Source of the DNA: Euclidia mi
Taxonomy: Eukaryota > Arthropoda > Insecta > Lepidoptera > Erebidae
Assembly (NCBI GenBank): GCA_944739405.2
Contig: OX123182.2
Location: 15,015,326 to 15,079,325 of the forward strand
Direction: 5' to 3'
Length of the DNA: 64,000 bases
The position numbers and the translations under genes are program-made. This document shows positions 12,174 through 23,550 of the stretch, piece by piece (positions within the stretch are counted from its first letter, which is position 1; each line of letters starts with the position of its first letter). Below the pieces are notes generated by a model. That model was not told where the DNA came from. It ran no database searches and saw only the letters and a list, made by a program, of their open reading frames with translations.

Positions 12174-12985
12174 GTACGTTTGAATTATCAAATGACATAT
12201 GTCAGATTGACATCAAAACGCGGAAGTGTTTTGTAACATCTAACTGTCACAGCCAAAGACAAAAGCAGAGCTGCACATTTTAAATCGATTTCATGTGAAA
12301 TCGATACAACTTTAAAACGATGCTGTGACGTTTTTATTTGATTTAAACGTTGTTTTGCTTCAAAAATATTAGCTTATTGATATAATGTTGATTATATCAA
12401 TAAGCTATATAATGTTGATTATTAAATAACTGCATTTTAAACTAAACCAACTCTATAAAGGTCGATCGTATCGATTACTTATTTAATAATCGATACGGAT
12501 ATAGCACTCACGTCTATTCCTGTCACACCATTGTCTATGGCAACAATCAAATAAAAAAGTATTCGTAATCAATTGGAATGCTCTTTATCATCATAAAATA
12601 CTCTAGCTTTAACGAGACAAAGTGAAAATATTAAAAATCGTAGAAAAAAAAAACAATTTGTTTTGTTTATATGAAGTTTAAGGTCGCCACAACAAACCCA
12701 GACCAAATTCTGCCATTGTTCTTTGAGTTTTCGTACTTGAACTGGCCTTTTTAAACTGTTATGATGAGTTTTGCTTGCTTGCCAGTTAAGTTGTATTTAA
12801 GTTAACTGTGATGATTGTGAGAAAAGTTGAATGTGTTCTGCAAAAGGGGTCTGACAGACTTTGAATATAACCGTATAACTTTATACATTGCTTTTGCCAC
12901 ATACGACTAGTATGACTGTGTTCTGGCCATATATTGAAAATTTCTTTGAATTAATGATGGTTGACGTATATTATTTGACTATAAG
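12174..12985. other. AT-rich flank with three hairpins (units 2/3)
   Basis: Copy of 5845-6656, hairpins included. No gene seen. Confidence 0.75.
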
Positions 12986-13253
12986 TGTTAAGCGTGTAAC
13001 AAAACGTTCTATGCAAAAAGTTCGTATGAGGCTCGATAGATGGCGTTGTAAATTTGTGCTTAACAGTCGCAAGCGTTTGTTTCACATCGGGCTATATAAG
13101 GTCCGTGAGATTTAATTTTTTTTTGTCGATATATAGTACCATATTAGAACGGGCGTCAGTGGTTTTATTGAATAATCCCCTAGTCGTCGAAACAGTGCAG
13201 TGGTGTGGTGCATATTTCGTCCGCTTTACAAGTACCATAAGGGTGCGTGTCCA
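12986..13253 (+). repeat. BEL-A 5' LTR, unit 3
   Basis: Copy of the 328-595 LTR with C at 13064, as in unit 1. Confidence 0.88.
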
Positions 13254-14174
13254 TTGGTCCTACTGAGACCGGATTTTTGAGAACAACGGTCCAACGACTG
13301 TCGCCCGTACTCGCAGCGGATTGTTGCGGCAAGGTACGAGGCTCGTTGCATCGACAGCGCTGGAAGCAGGCCGCTTGAAGCGGTGAAGTGCATTGAGGAC
13401 AGAAGCGACATCTGACGGGTGACGCCGTCAACTTCGGGTTCCTGTACCGATTTCGTCGTGGACATCGTGTGACGTCACCAGGAGATTGTCTTTCACCTCA
13501 ACAGATGGCAGCACTGGATGGATAATTTGTGTCGTGAGTGTTGAAGTGCAACTGTGAGTACATTTTTATTGACTTATTAGTTCGAGATCATCTCATCCAT
13601 TGCTTACCAGCTACTTTGAACTTTATTGCCTAGTACATTTAAACTTAGAAGTTTTTACCTTATATTATGGACTTAGAAAACTTCAAGTGTAGTTTGTAAC
13701 TTTGTAGAAATAAAATTGCATGAATAGAGTTTAACTTAGAAGTTTTATAAAAAACGGGGGAACGGGGAACCTATGCCCGACCTCGTGCGATAGTAAAAGT
13801 GTTTATAAACACTTGTAAAATTTTTCAATATTTTTGAACACTTAGCAATATTTTGTTTGTATTTTAGATAGACTTAGATTTAGTTGTAGAAATTGAGATC
13901 ACTTTGTTTGCTTATTGTAGTGTTTTTATGTTGCGATTTATTTTGTTTTTCCAATAGTGTAATAATTTTAAATATTGGGCCTGCTTTAAGTTGTAGTTGT
14001 TTTTTGTTGATTGTTTTATTTTTAGTGTAAGTACATATGTGTTGAATTAGTGCATTTGTCGTTAGTAGCTTAAAGCTTTGCGTATTTATAAGATCATATT
14101 ATTTCATTGGTTTACTGGTGAAATCAAAATCATATAATATACAAAAATAATTTAGTTAAATAAAAATAAACATA
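13254..14174 (+). other. BEL-A untranslated leader, unit 3
   Basis: Copy of 596-1516 with a few private substitutions (for example GACGCC for GCCGCC near 13421). No gene seen. Confidence 0.7.
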
Positions 14175-14735
14175 ATGGAAGGCTTAATTAACTTATTAAA
14201 AAACTTACAAGGTACGATACAAAAAGGATTAAATAATTATAAAAAGAGTCCTAAGGATAGAATTACATTAGAGTACATAGAAACTAGAACAGAACTTTTA
14301 GAACAAGATTGGAACAAATTTAAGGACATTAATTCTAAAATACATGAAAAATATGATACAGAACAAGTAAGTGAGATAATAATGGATATTTATGACACTA
14401 CTGAAGACAATTACATTACATATAAATCATTACTGAAAACAATGTTAAACAAACTTTCAGTCAAACAATCAACACAGGATAAGGCTAATGACAATTCACC
14501 TAAAAAAACATCAAGTGCCTTTGTTAAATTGCCGAAAATTACTATTCCTACCTTTTCAGGCCAGTATAGTGAGTGGGTCACCTTTAAAGATTTATTTATT
14601 GGATTAGTTCATAAAACGATGCTTTAGATGATTGTCAAAGGCTCCATTATCTTAAAAACCATCTTACTGGAGAGGCTGAACAATTGATCAGGCATACTCC
14701 AATAAGTGAGGCTCATTATGCACAATGTTGGGCTG
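14175..14735 (+). pseudogene. gag: BEL-A gag N-terminal fragment, unit 3
   Basis: Same 150-codon frame and frameshift as units 1 and 2; stop at 14625-14627; breakpoint after 14735. Confidence 0.88.
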
Positions 14736-14895
14736 GGTTGATTTTAGGGCAATTGAGTGCACCTGTTTTTATTTTAGTTTTGCAATTAAAGACTTTAAAA
14801 CAAGAAATTAGAGAATACTTTAAATTCTCATTAATTTGTGACGGCTTAGACTGTTCATGTTTTTGAAAAAGAATATTATATTACTTTACTAGCTG

Positions 14896-15058
14896 TCCGC
14901 GGTTTCAACCAATTTTTTTTTCGGTATCTCGGCAACAGCGCCACCTGCCAAGTCCAATTATAGGCTATGAGTAGCTCTACGAAGTTCTCTATCTTCCATT
15001 AAATTCGGTTCAGCTATTTCAGAGATTTAGTATATAAAATATATTATCAATAAAAAAT
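14896..15058 (+). repeat. Short dispersed repeat (CTAGCTGTCCGCGG type), unit 3
   Basis: Copy of 2238-2400. Confidence 0.55.
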
Positions 15059-15108
15059 GAATAAAAAATAAATAAAAAAATGAATGAAAAAATGCTCGTG
15101 GGAACGCT

Positions 15109-17785
15109 ATGAGAACTGAAAATAATATTTCTCCAGATGGCGGCGAGGCGTTTCGCAACCCATCACGTCTCGTTTCCCGCGAGGGCGAAAAGCGGCCTAC
15201 GGAAAGCCGGTTTGCAACATTAAATGTTGGAGGAGGAATGGATGGTAAATTGAATGAAGTATGCCAGATGATGGATGATAGAAGATTGATGTTCTATGTG
15301 TGAATGAGACAAAAAGGAAAGGTTGTGGCCCCACCAAGCATGACAGCTACACGGCTTATTGGTCTGGGGTATACAGTACCACCAGAGCCTGCAAGGGAGT
15401 TGGTTTAATACTGTCTGCGCGAATGAATGAGTGCGTTAAGGAATATGAATGTGTAAATGCTAGACTATTGTGGATGAGAATGAAAGTAGGACTTACTAGT
15501 CTCTTTATTGTAGGGGTTTACGCCACGGTCAATATAGTAGCGGGTATGTCACAGCAAGAACAAGACGAAAGGCAGGAATTTTGGGAGAACTTAAGAGCGA
15601 TTTTGAGGAAATGTAAGGAGAACGAAAGATTGATCTTGTTAGGTGATTTCAATGGATGGGTGGGAGTAAAACGAGATGGATTTGAAAGGGTTTTAGGTGG
15701 ATTTGGTGATGAGAGTGTGAATGAAAATGGAAAAGTTTTGCTTGAGGTTTGTTTAGTGTGGAACCTTTGTGTGACAAACATCATGTTTGATCACAAAAGG
15801 ATACACATGTATACGCGTGAGGCTAAGAATGTTAGAAGACGTATGATTGATTTTGTAATTGTAGATGGACGTTTGAGAAAGAATGTGTTAGATACAAGGG
15901 TGTATCGAGGGATCGGCATCCACACAGACCACTTCTTGGTGATGAGCCGGATAAGTGGACTCTTTAAAGGATGGCGACACTGAGAACATAATAAAAATAG
16001 GGTCCTAGAAAGAATAAAAGTAGAAAATCTGCAAGAAAAAGATGTGAAAGATGAGTATAAGCGAAGATTGATAGAAAGATTTGAGAGGTTCGATGGCATA
16101 AATGATATGGAAGAATTATGGCAATCTTTTAAAGAAAAGCTAGTATGTGTAGCGTCTGAAGTATGTGGTGTGATTAAGAGAAGGAAAATATGAAAGGTTA
16201 AGAATACATGGTGAGACAAGGATGTACAATCAGCAGTGTCAGAGAAGAAGAAAGCTTGGTTAGATTGGTTGGCTGCAAGAGCAAATGAAAGAATGGAAAA
16301 TGCAACGAGTGATGACATAGATGAAGCAAGAAAGGAGTTTGTTAGGTCAAAAAGAATTGTGAAAGAAATTGTTAAAAGGAAAAAAGAGGAAAAGAAAGAT
16401 GAGTTTGATAGCAGACTATCTGAAGATTTCCGGAGAAACATAAAGTTTTTCTGGAAATCCGTTCGTGCAGTTCGAGGAAGAACTCAATCCTCAGAATACA
16501 CGTCAATCAGAGACAAGAATGGAAAGATACTGAATGGTGAATCATGCGTGCTGAAGAGATGGAAGGAGTATTTTGAAGGTCTATTTGAAAGAACGGCGAT
16601 AGAGACATCGATCGACGAAATGAATGGTAATGGGCATCGTAGTTGGTCAGCTGCAGCGCTTATTTAACTTGTGCTGGAACACCGGCCGAGTACCTGATGA
16701 CTGGACCACAGCGGTGGTTGTGCCTCTTTATAAGGGAAAAGGCTCGCAACAAGACTGCAAGAACTATAGAGGCATTAGCCTTCTCAGCATTGTTGGCAAA
16801 TTGTATGCGAAGGTACTGATTGAAAGAGTTATGGAAGTAACCGACAAGAAAATATGGGATGTACAAGCAGGATTCCGAAAGGGTATGGGGTGCACGGATC
16901 AAGTCTTTTCCTTGCGGTGCATAGCCGAAAAATTCTTGGCCAAAGGTTAAAAGGTCTATCGCGCATTCGTGGATCTGGAAAAGGCTTACGATAAAGTGGT
17001 GAGGAATGAAATGTGGTCGGTACTGTCGATGTATGGGGTGAACAGCAGCCTCATACGAGCTCTGAAATCCCTTTATGAAGATTCTAGAGCTTGTGTGAGG
17101 ATAAATGGGTCGTACACGGATTGGTTTACCATCGAGACAGGTGTTAGACAGGGATGTGTAGCGTCGCCGTGGCTGTTCAACCTCTTCATGGACAGTTGTT
17201 TGCAAGATTTGAAAAATAGTGACTGTGGATTAAGGATGAATGAGTTACTTGTCAAATGCCTCCTTTATGCTGATGATCAGGTTATACTTGCGTCTTCAGC
17301 GGATGAGTTGCAGGAGATGGTAACAATCATGCAAGGTGCGTTAGAGAGGAAAGGAATGAAAGTAAAACGAAAGTTATGGTTTTTGAAAAGGATGAATGCG
17401 TTACGGCTTGTAATGTTATGATCGATGGACAACGAGTGGAGCAAGTGAATGAGTTTGTATATTTAGGTACGCTGTTTACAAGAGATGGTAAGAATGTAGA
17501 AGATATGGAAAGAAGAGTTAATGCAGGTAATAGAGTGAATGGAGCTCTGAAGGCGTTTATGAATAGCCAAAACGTGTCCAAAAAGGCACGTTTGGCTGTC
17601 CATAGAGGGGTGTTAGTACCTAGTCTTATGTATGGTAGTGATAGTTGGGTATGGCAGAAGAGTCATGAAAGTAGAATAAACGCTGTAGAAATGAGAGCAC
17701 TGCGAAGTATGTGTGGTGTTTCTTTGACTGACAGAGTAAAGAATTGTGTGATAAGAGAGTGTTGTGGGGTAAAAGAAGATGTAGT
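15109..17785 (+). pseudogene. RTE-type LINE ORF, dead and cut off, unit 3
   Basis: Third RTE copy with the shared lesions plus two private stops, both C-to-T: TGA at 15981-15983 (CGA in the others) and TAA at 16948-16950 (CAA in the others). YADD is at 17266-17277. After GATGTAGT at 17785 the sequence switches to a T-run, the 3' end of the minus-strand LINE. The last 100 or so codons and the ATGT tail are missing. Confidence 0.88.
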
Positions 17786-17876
17786 TTTTTTTTTATAATT
17801 ATAATCAAGGTATTTAATTTTATAATCTATATGTAGCTTAATCTAATCTTAATGTCTAAGTAGTATATCCGCTTGC

Positions 17877-17986
17877 TTGCCCGTGTTATATGGCATATAA
17901 CAAAATTCAAACACTAAATTGCCCGTGTTATATGGCATATAACATCGCATCTCAGTCTGCTTTGCCCGTGTCATACTGTATATGAC
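17877..17986 (-). repeat. Three evenly spaced hairpins (TGCCCGTG + stem-loop)
   Basis: TTGCCCGTG followed by GTTATATGGCATATAAC occurs at 17885-17901 and 17927-17943, and a variant, GTCATACTGTATATGAC, follows TTTGCCCGTG at 17970-17986. Spacing is 42 and 43 bases. Each 17-mer folds into a stem of 6-8 bp. In the third, T-to-C on one arm is matched by A-to-G on the other, so pairing is kept. On the element's own strand these lie near the RNA 3' end, where LINE RNAs are often recognised by their RT; that role is inference. Confidence 0.7.
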
Positions 17987-19049
17987 ATGGCTCTCGCGGT
18001 CGAAAGAGTGAAATATACTCGTCTCTGTCGCTCTAGGGCTTAGTTTGTATTATGTATCTCGTTTCTACGTTAAATTTCCCGTCATACTAATCCCAGTCGA
18101 GTTTCGACTCCATAGAGAAATTAAAAAAAAAAACGTTTGTTGTCAATGTTGTCATTGAGTGTTGAGTCGGTGCGGAATGTGCGGAATGTGTGAGTGTATT
18201 TGTGCTGTTTTTTCTGTTAAATTTAGTTTTATTCTTTAAGATCTATTGTGTTTATCAAGGTATGTAAATAACTAACACGTACATATAATAATTCCAGCAT
18301 GAAATATAAGATTTGACTTTTTTCGAGACCTTTAGTAGATTTTGGCGCGCAACAGTGATTTTACTGAGAGTATGGAAACTGATTCAGAAATGTTCATATT
18401 ACTCAGAAGTGGTGAATGCTATCCGTATGATTTCTTTTTGTTTTAAAAGAATATGAGACTACTTATTTAGTGTTTATTTATTTGTATGTTTAAAACTGTT
18501 ATTTGTGCATTATATGGCCTTATCAAATTTAACATAAATTACGCCTCGCGGCGCCAGATAATGGTTTGGAATCAGAGGCCTGTAATTCATAAATATGTAT
18601 AAACAAGTGTACTTTTTTATTTTTATCTTATTATCTAATATATAAGTAGCGTAATTAAATATTAAAAACGATATGTCACCGCTTTAAGTTTTGAGGTATG
18701 AACTTATAAATACAAAGCGAGCTCTAAAACGCGCTATCTCAATTTCAAACGAGCATCACTCGACACCAGAGTCGTAATCTAAATAAACAAAGATAACATT
18801 GCATAGTTAGTTTCATAACAAACATAAATAATATAACACTTGACAACCTTTCAAAACAAATTGAGTCACAAGGACCGATTGTGTGGAACCCGACCCGCGC
18901 GCCGAGGCGATAAAAACGCGTGGGCATTTGATCGTTATCGCTTTCAAGTGGCCGGGCAGAGGGGCCGGCGTGGGTTGCGGCGCGGAGCAAGCAAGCGGAT
19001 GTACAAAAAACCGTAAAAACAAATAAAAAATTTAAAATATTTACAAGGT
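17987..19049 (-). other. 3' side of the 962-codon LINE, non-coding
   Basis: Mixed AT-rich sequence with an 11-base A-run near 18122 and a GC-rich patch near 18890-18990. I see no supported gene. A 24-codon ATG frame at 18373 and donor/acceptor-like sites nearby (18259, 18298) are too weak to call. Confidence 0.5.
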
Positions 19050-21938
19050 TTAGGCGTCGTAAAATGCCTCCGCATCAATGTCATCGGGTAACGTGCCCAG
19101 AAGGCTGGCAGCATTGCCACGCTGGATGGCAATGCTGATTCTCTGAGCAAGGAATAAACCAGCCTTCTGGTCACGTGAGACGTCGATTAAACGTTTAGAA
19201 ATTTCCCAGAATAGTGAACGAGCGCTCGGACCCCATGAGCCTAGCGTTTCAACCCCAAACGGCTCAAACACGTAATTACTCACAAAATTACTGTATTTGC
19301 GCCGTTTGAGGGTTTCCGCAGTTGCAGCAGCAGCGCCAGCATGGCCTCCGGTGCTTGGAACATGTGATGGCGCGAGGGTGTCTACGCAGGTTGCGTCCCA
19401 CACCAAGGGCCTACCCATTTTCCAAGGCAACAATGACATACCATCAGGTCTCTTACCGTCGTCGCGTACCAAACCATTTGGTTCAAGTACAGCTGGTACG
19501 CCAGACGCGACAAGAGCACGACGAATTATGTCATTCAGATGGGCGTGACGGGGAATTCTACCAGCGCTTCTGCTGCAAGATAGCCCATGGTGTCCGAGGC
19601 TATCGACGTCTTCTCCACAATGACATCGATGCGGAGAAACACACGGAGCACCTAAACGAAGACAAGTGGCGATACGGAACGTCTCATCGTCCAACATGGT
19701 TCCAGTGTTGGACGATGGTAGTGCCTGAAGCCACAGACCCGATTCCCATTCTCCCACAGCCAGCAAGCGAGCACGCTCTGCAACGTTAAAAGATGCATCT
19801 AAAAGACTTTTCCTTACAATGTCACAAAGCGGCGCATCCCACTGTCTTTGGGAGAATAGGTTGGTAGGCAAAACAGTGCTTGGACAAGCCATTTTCCAGG
19901 CGTTTACAGCTTCGGATTTGCACAGCACTTCTGAGTTAACTAGTGTAGGTGATAAAATTTTCCTAGTTAACTCTTCCGTGCTGTGAACCGAAGACAGAAA
20001 CGCCGGTAAACTGACACTAGAAATTTTGCGTATACCGAGCCCACCCAGACGTATAGGCAATGACGCTTGTAGCCAGGCTCGGTCGTCCAAGTCCACATTT
20101 AGTATTCTCTTTAAAGTAGTTTGGATAATTTTGTCGACTTGTTCTAAAAGTGCATATTTTTTCCAAAGTTGGGAAGATCTTAAAGCATGTGTGAATTTTG
20201 GGACGAAAAGACAATATCGAATAATAGTATAGGCCGAATGTACATTAATTTTGAATAGGCGATCTGAAATATCACAAAAATTTTGAATTTTTTCCTCTAT
20301 GAAAGAATCGAAAGATTCTTCAAAAACTGGAGAACCTAGAAGGCGAAGAGAACTCTTATCAACAATTTTGATGTCTGAAGCCAAATGATTAAATTTAGAT
20401 ATAATCGAATGTTTTTTTGAAGAGTCTATTGTATTTATAAACAGCTCACATTTACTAGAATTTAGTTCCAAGCCAATAGATGCGAATTTATTTTTAAGAA
20501 GAGCTAAATCTTGTAATACAATGTCTGGATCCCCTCCTAGGGTCCCGTCATCTAAAAACCATACATTAAATTTAGAATTTACTTGCCGAATTATGGGGTG
20601 TATTGCTAAACTAAAAATGACTGGTCCAAGAGGGTCACCTTGTTGACACCCAACTGCTGATTCCAATAGCTTATCCTGATATAATAATTTTGTGGGGTAC
20701 CTGTAACATTGCCAAAGAAATTTAAAAATTTTAGGGGTTTCTAATTTTGCTTGTGCCAACAAAGTGTCCCTATTCACTGAATTGAAGGCGTTTTTTAAGT
20801 CAACCTTCAAAATGACCTCTCCATCACCACTTCCAAGGTACGTAGAAAGGGCATGTATAGCAGCCTCGCAACCCCCTTTGGAACCAAAACCTAGTTGGAG
20901 GGGTTGGAATTTTTCCGATAGCTCCCTGCTGTAAAATTTACAGCATATCTTGGCTGCTATACGCCGATATGTGCAACCCACGGCAATGGGACGTATGCCA
21001 CCATCCCTCTTGTTAAGGGCGCACAAGTTCGCCCCATACAAGATGTCAACGATGGCGTCGTCCACATTACCGGAGAGCATCATATTTATTAGCGCAGTCA
21101 ACTCCCTCAGAAGTGTATCGCCAGCCACCCCAGCACTGGCACACACAAGGTCTTTCAGGTGCTGGGGCGTCAGTGCATCGAGGCCCCCGGCCGAGCCACT
21201 CCGGAAGGAGCCAACCGCTGCTAACACGTCCTTGGCTGTGGTGATCAGATGTTCTGATTCCCTGTCGGGAGCTTCAGGGAAGGAGAGATCATTAATAGGC
21301 GCTGGATGCTTGCTCTTCAGACCCGCAAGCGTGTCTGGAGAGCAAGGCGCCACCACATCGCTACTGAAAAGGAGCCTAGAAGCGCCCCGTATATCGCCCT
21401 CCCTTAATTTAGATTCTACATATTGATACAGTGACTTCTGCTTATCAAACGTAAATTTTGAATCTAAAGAGTGTGCCGAAACTTGACAATTATATTTAAT
21501 TTGGGATGTCAACGAATTTTGGCCTGCCTGATTTTTATCAACATGTAGAATCCTATAAGGGAAAGTCAGTAATTGCTCCCAGGCTGTTCTCGAGTTCTCC
21601 CTGACGACAAGACCAATACATTCCGCTAATTTTTTGGATACTGATGGTCTTGCCCCACGGGGAACTCTTTTCACAACCGGGATCGAATGTTTTAATTTTG
21701 ATAGCGTTTGCCAAAAAGGAATTTGTGTGGTGTCTCCTAAGACAGGTTGTGAAGATATTGTGGAGCCAGAAAGTGCATTTTGGGATTTATGTACTTTACC
21801 AAAATGCACTTTCAGGCCCCGCTTACCTTTGAAAAAGCGGTCCTGGGAGCAATCCGGACAGCGCACCAGACCAGTCAACGATGTGGTAGGTTGACTAGCA
21901 CTCACGTCCACATCGCCAGTGCCATCACAACATTGCAT
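19050..21938 (-). CDS. LINE polyprotein: zinc finger, RT, CCHC, endonuclease
   Basis: One uninterrupted 962-residue frame; the ATG (21938-21936) is preceded in frame by TAA, so the start is firm. Residues 27-50 form a C2H2 finger (C27, C30, H45, H50). RT runs about 300-500: DLKNAFNSVN (380-389), CQQGDPLGP (431-439) and catalytic FLDD (461-464), where most LINEs have YADD or FADD. A Cys/His cluster follows (C772, C774, H783, C788), then RPD (830-832) and WDAT (847-850), which fit the PD-(D/E)XK endonuclease of R2-, R4- and NeSL-type LINEs. The protein would nick its target and prime reverse transcription there. The clade is unassigned: I recall close relatives in cnidarians and arthropods but cannot name them. 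All key parts are present, so it may be active. Confidence 0.88.
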   Translation of the reverse strand: MQCCDGTGDVDVSASQPTTSLTGLVRCPDCSQDRFFKGKRGLKVHFGKVHKSQNALSGSTISSQPVLGDTTQIPFWQTLSKLKHSIPVVKRVPRGARPSVSKKLAECIGLVVRENSRTAWEQLLTFPYRILHVDKNQAGQNSLTSQIKYNCQVSAHSLDSKFTFDKQKSLYQYVESKLREGDIRGASRLLFSSDVVAPCSPDTLAGLKSKHPAPINDLSFPEAPDRESEHLITTAKDVLAAVGSFRSGSAGGLDALTPQHLKDLVCASAGVAGDTLLRELTALINMMLSGNVDDAIVDILYGANLCALNKRDGGIRPIAVGCTYRRIAAKICCKFYSRELSEKFQPLQLGFGSKGGCEAAIHALSTYLGSGDGEVILKVDLKNAFNSVNRDTLLAQAKLETPKIFKFLWQCYRYPTKLLYQDKLLESAVGCQQGDPLGPVIFSLAIHPIIRQVNSKFNVWFLDDGTLGGDPDIVLQDLALLKNKFASIGLELNSSKCELFINTIDSSKKHSIISKFNHLASDIKIVDKSSLRLLGSPVFEESFDSFIEEKIQNFCDISDRLFKINVHSAYTIIRYCLFVPKFTHALRSSQLWKKYALLEQVDKIIQTTLKRILNVDLDDRAWLQASLPIRLGGLGIRKISSVSLPAFLSSVHSTEELTRKILSPTLVNSEVLCKSEAVNAWKMACPSTVLPTNLFSQRQWDAPLCDIVRKSLLDASFNVAERARLLAVGEWESGLWLQALPSSNTGTMLDDETFRIATCLRLGAPCVSPHRCHCGEDVDSLGHHGLSCSRSAGRIPRHAHLNDIIRRALVASGVPAVLEPNGLVRDDGKRPDGMSLLPWKMGRPLVWDATCVDTLAPSHVPSTGGHAGAAAATAETLKRRKYSNFVSNYVFEPFGVETLGSWGPSARSLFWEISKRLIDVSRDQKAGLFLAQRISIAIQRGNAASLLGTLPDDIDAEAFYDA

Positions 21939-22423
21939 TCGTTATATTACTACCTATATAATTATAATATTTACAAAAAAAAATCACAAAAATAAATTCA
22001 CATTTTAACAATATTTACAAAACAAACTGTCACACTATGTCAAGAACTGTCACGAAGGCAGAGATAATTATTAATAAACAATTTCTTTGATGCTTTTGTT
22101 GCTCGGCGGCGGCATAAAAACTCACGTGAAGAAGATGTGACTTGCTTGCTGGTGAAACCTGGGTGCGACCAAGGTAGCGACCAACATACGGTCGCTTACA
22201 TTTACGATGCGAGGCACGGCTGGCAGCTTGAGCGATTTGCGATTTTAATCCGCTTTACATATTTATACATTTAAAACAAAACCTCTTGTTCGACTACGAA
22301 TGATCATGAGTTAATAACACAGAGAATGGTTTATAATCTCGTTCAGAGCAGACAGAAATAATTATTTTCTTAGTGAAATTATTCAGCACGCCGACATGTC
22401 ATATTCAATTCGTAACATCATGT
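21939..22423 (-). other. 5' UTR side of the 962-codon LINE
   Basis: Non-coding stretch upstream of the LINE ORF on its own strand, with A/T runs near 21975 and a more GC-rich part at 22100-22250. No gene seen. An internal promoter is expected for a LINE, but I cannot point to one. Confidence 0.5.
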
Positions 22424-22536
22424 AAAACTATATTTTATAACTTATCCGAAGTTTGTATGAACTAAATTATGGTGCGCTTAGTAGTTCAAATTGCAACTAA
22501 GTTAAAGGACAATGGCAGATATATCCATACATCAAA

Positions 22537-22737
22537 ATGTCTGAAATTAAATTGAAGCGAACAGTATTAAAAAATATATCAAAAAATTTGGCGTTAGTAA
22601 CAGAGTCTATAAATGATTCTATTTTCACTCAGGAAAGGTGGAAAAAGAAGATATCGGTGTTTGAAGTTTTAGTTAAGAATGAACAATGTAGTTACAAGGA
22701 AAGTTATAGTATGAAAGTTAAACAATGTGAAAGGTAG
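22537..22737 (+). CDS. 66-codon ORF of unknown function, copy 4
   Basis: Same translation as 5644-5844, in the copy that leads into full-length BEL-A. Function unknown; possibly a first exon (ends at AAAGGTAGGT) or a gag-like relic. Confidence 0.35.
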   Translation: MSEIKLKRTVLKNISKNLALVTESINDSIFTQERWKKKISVFEVLVKNEQCSYKESYSMKVKQCER

Positions 22738-23550
22738 GTACGTTTGAATTATCAAATGACATATGTCAGATTGACATCAAAACGCGGAAGTGTTTTGTAA
22801 CATTTAACTGTCACAGCCAAAGACAAAAGCAGAGCTGCACATTTTAAATCGATTTCATGTGAAATCGATACAACTTTAAAACGATGCTGTGACGTTTTTA
22901 TTTGATTTAAACGTTGTTTTGCTTCAAAAATATTAGCTTATTGATATAATGTTGATTATATCAATAAGCTATATAATGTTGATTATTAAATAACTGCATT
23001 TTAAACTAAACCAACTCTATAAAGGTCGATCGTATCGATTACTTATTTAATAATCGATACGGATATAGCACTCACGTCTATTCCTGTCACACCATTGTCT
23101 ATGGCAACAATCAAATAAAAAAGTATTCGTAATCAATTGGAATGCTCTTTATCATCATAAAATACTCTAGCTTTAACGAGACAAAGTGAAAATATTAAAA
23201 ATCGTAGAAAAAAAAAAACAATTTGTTTTGTTTATATGAAGTTTAAGGTCGCCACAACAAACCCAGACCAAATTCTGCCATTGTTCTTTCAGTTTTCGTA
23301 CTTGAACTGGCCTTTTTAAACTGTTATGATGAGTTTTGCTTGCTTGCCAGTTAAGTTGTATTTAAGTTAACTGTGATGATTGTGAGAAAAGTTGAATGTG
23401 TTCTGCAAAAGGGGTCTGACAGACTTTGAATATAACCGTATAACTTTATACATTGCTTTTGCCACATACGACTAGTATGACTGTGTTCTGGCCATATATT
23501 GAAAATTTCTTTGAATTAATGATGGTTGACGTATATTATTTGACTATAAG
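22738..23550. other. AT-rich flank with three hairpins, copy 4
   Basis: Copy of 5845-6656, including the three hairpins. It ends in ATAAG (23546-23550), the left target duplication of full-length BEL-A. No gene seen. Confidence 0.75.

Larger units (their letters stand above)
1..17785. repeat. 6329-bp tandem array (two full units plus truncated third)
   Basis: The same sequence recurs at an offset of exactly 6329 bases (1-6329, 6330-12658, 12659-17785) with only scattered single-base differences. Position 1 corresponds to 6330, so the window opens inside the array. Each unit runs: BEL-A flank, BEL-A 5' LTR, leader, gag N-terminal part, junction at 2077/2078, a short dispersed repeat, a dead RTE LINE, then flank again. 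A fourth copy from 22424 shares flank and BEL-A up to 25314, where it continues into the rest of BEL-A instead of the junction. Unit 3 is cut at 17785 by the LINE at 17786-22423. Confidence 0.97.
17786..22423 (-). mobile_element. LINE with restriction-like endonuclease, intact ORF
   Basis: A 4638-bp insertion read on the minus strand: 5' UTR about 485 bp (22423-21939), one 962-codon ORF, a long 3' side (19049-17786) and a poly-A end, seen as a T-run at 17785-17795. It replaces unit positions 5128-5530, a 403-bp deletion rather than a target duplication. The right edge is placed where similarity to the array flank resumes (22424). The outer limits are inferred. Part of 17786-19049 could be older sequence rather than 3' UTR. 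Confidence 0.75.

Noticed and set aside
17877..17986. Regularly spaced palindromic repeats that look like a short CRISPR array
   Set aside because: Only three repeats, in an insect genome, at a LINE 3' end, without cas genes. The third differs by compensated changes, which fits RNA structure rather than CRISPR.
18373..18445. A 24-codon frame starting METDSEMF as an exon
   Set aside because: Too short, with no firm splice signals in frame and no recognised family.
17867..19000. ATCCGCTTGCTTGC and its reverse complement as terminal inverted repeats of a DNA transposon
   Set aside because: A 14-base match of a simple GCTT repeat is expected by chance in 64 kb, the ends do not extend, and no transposase or target duplication is seen.
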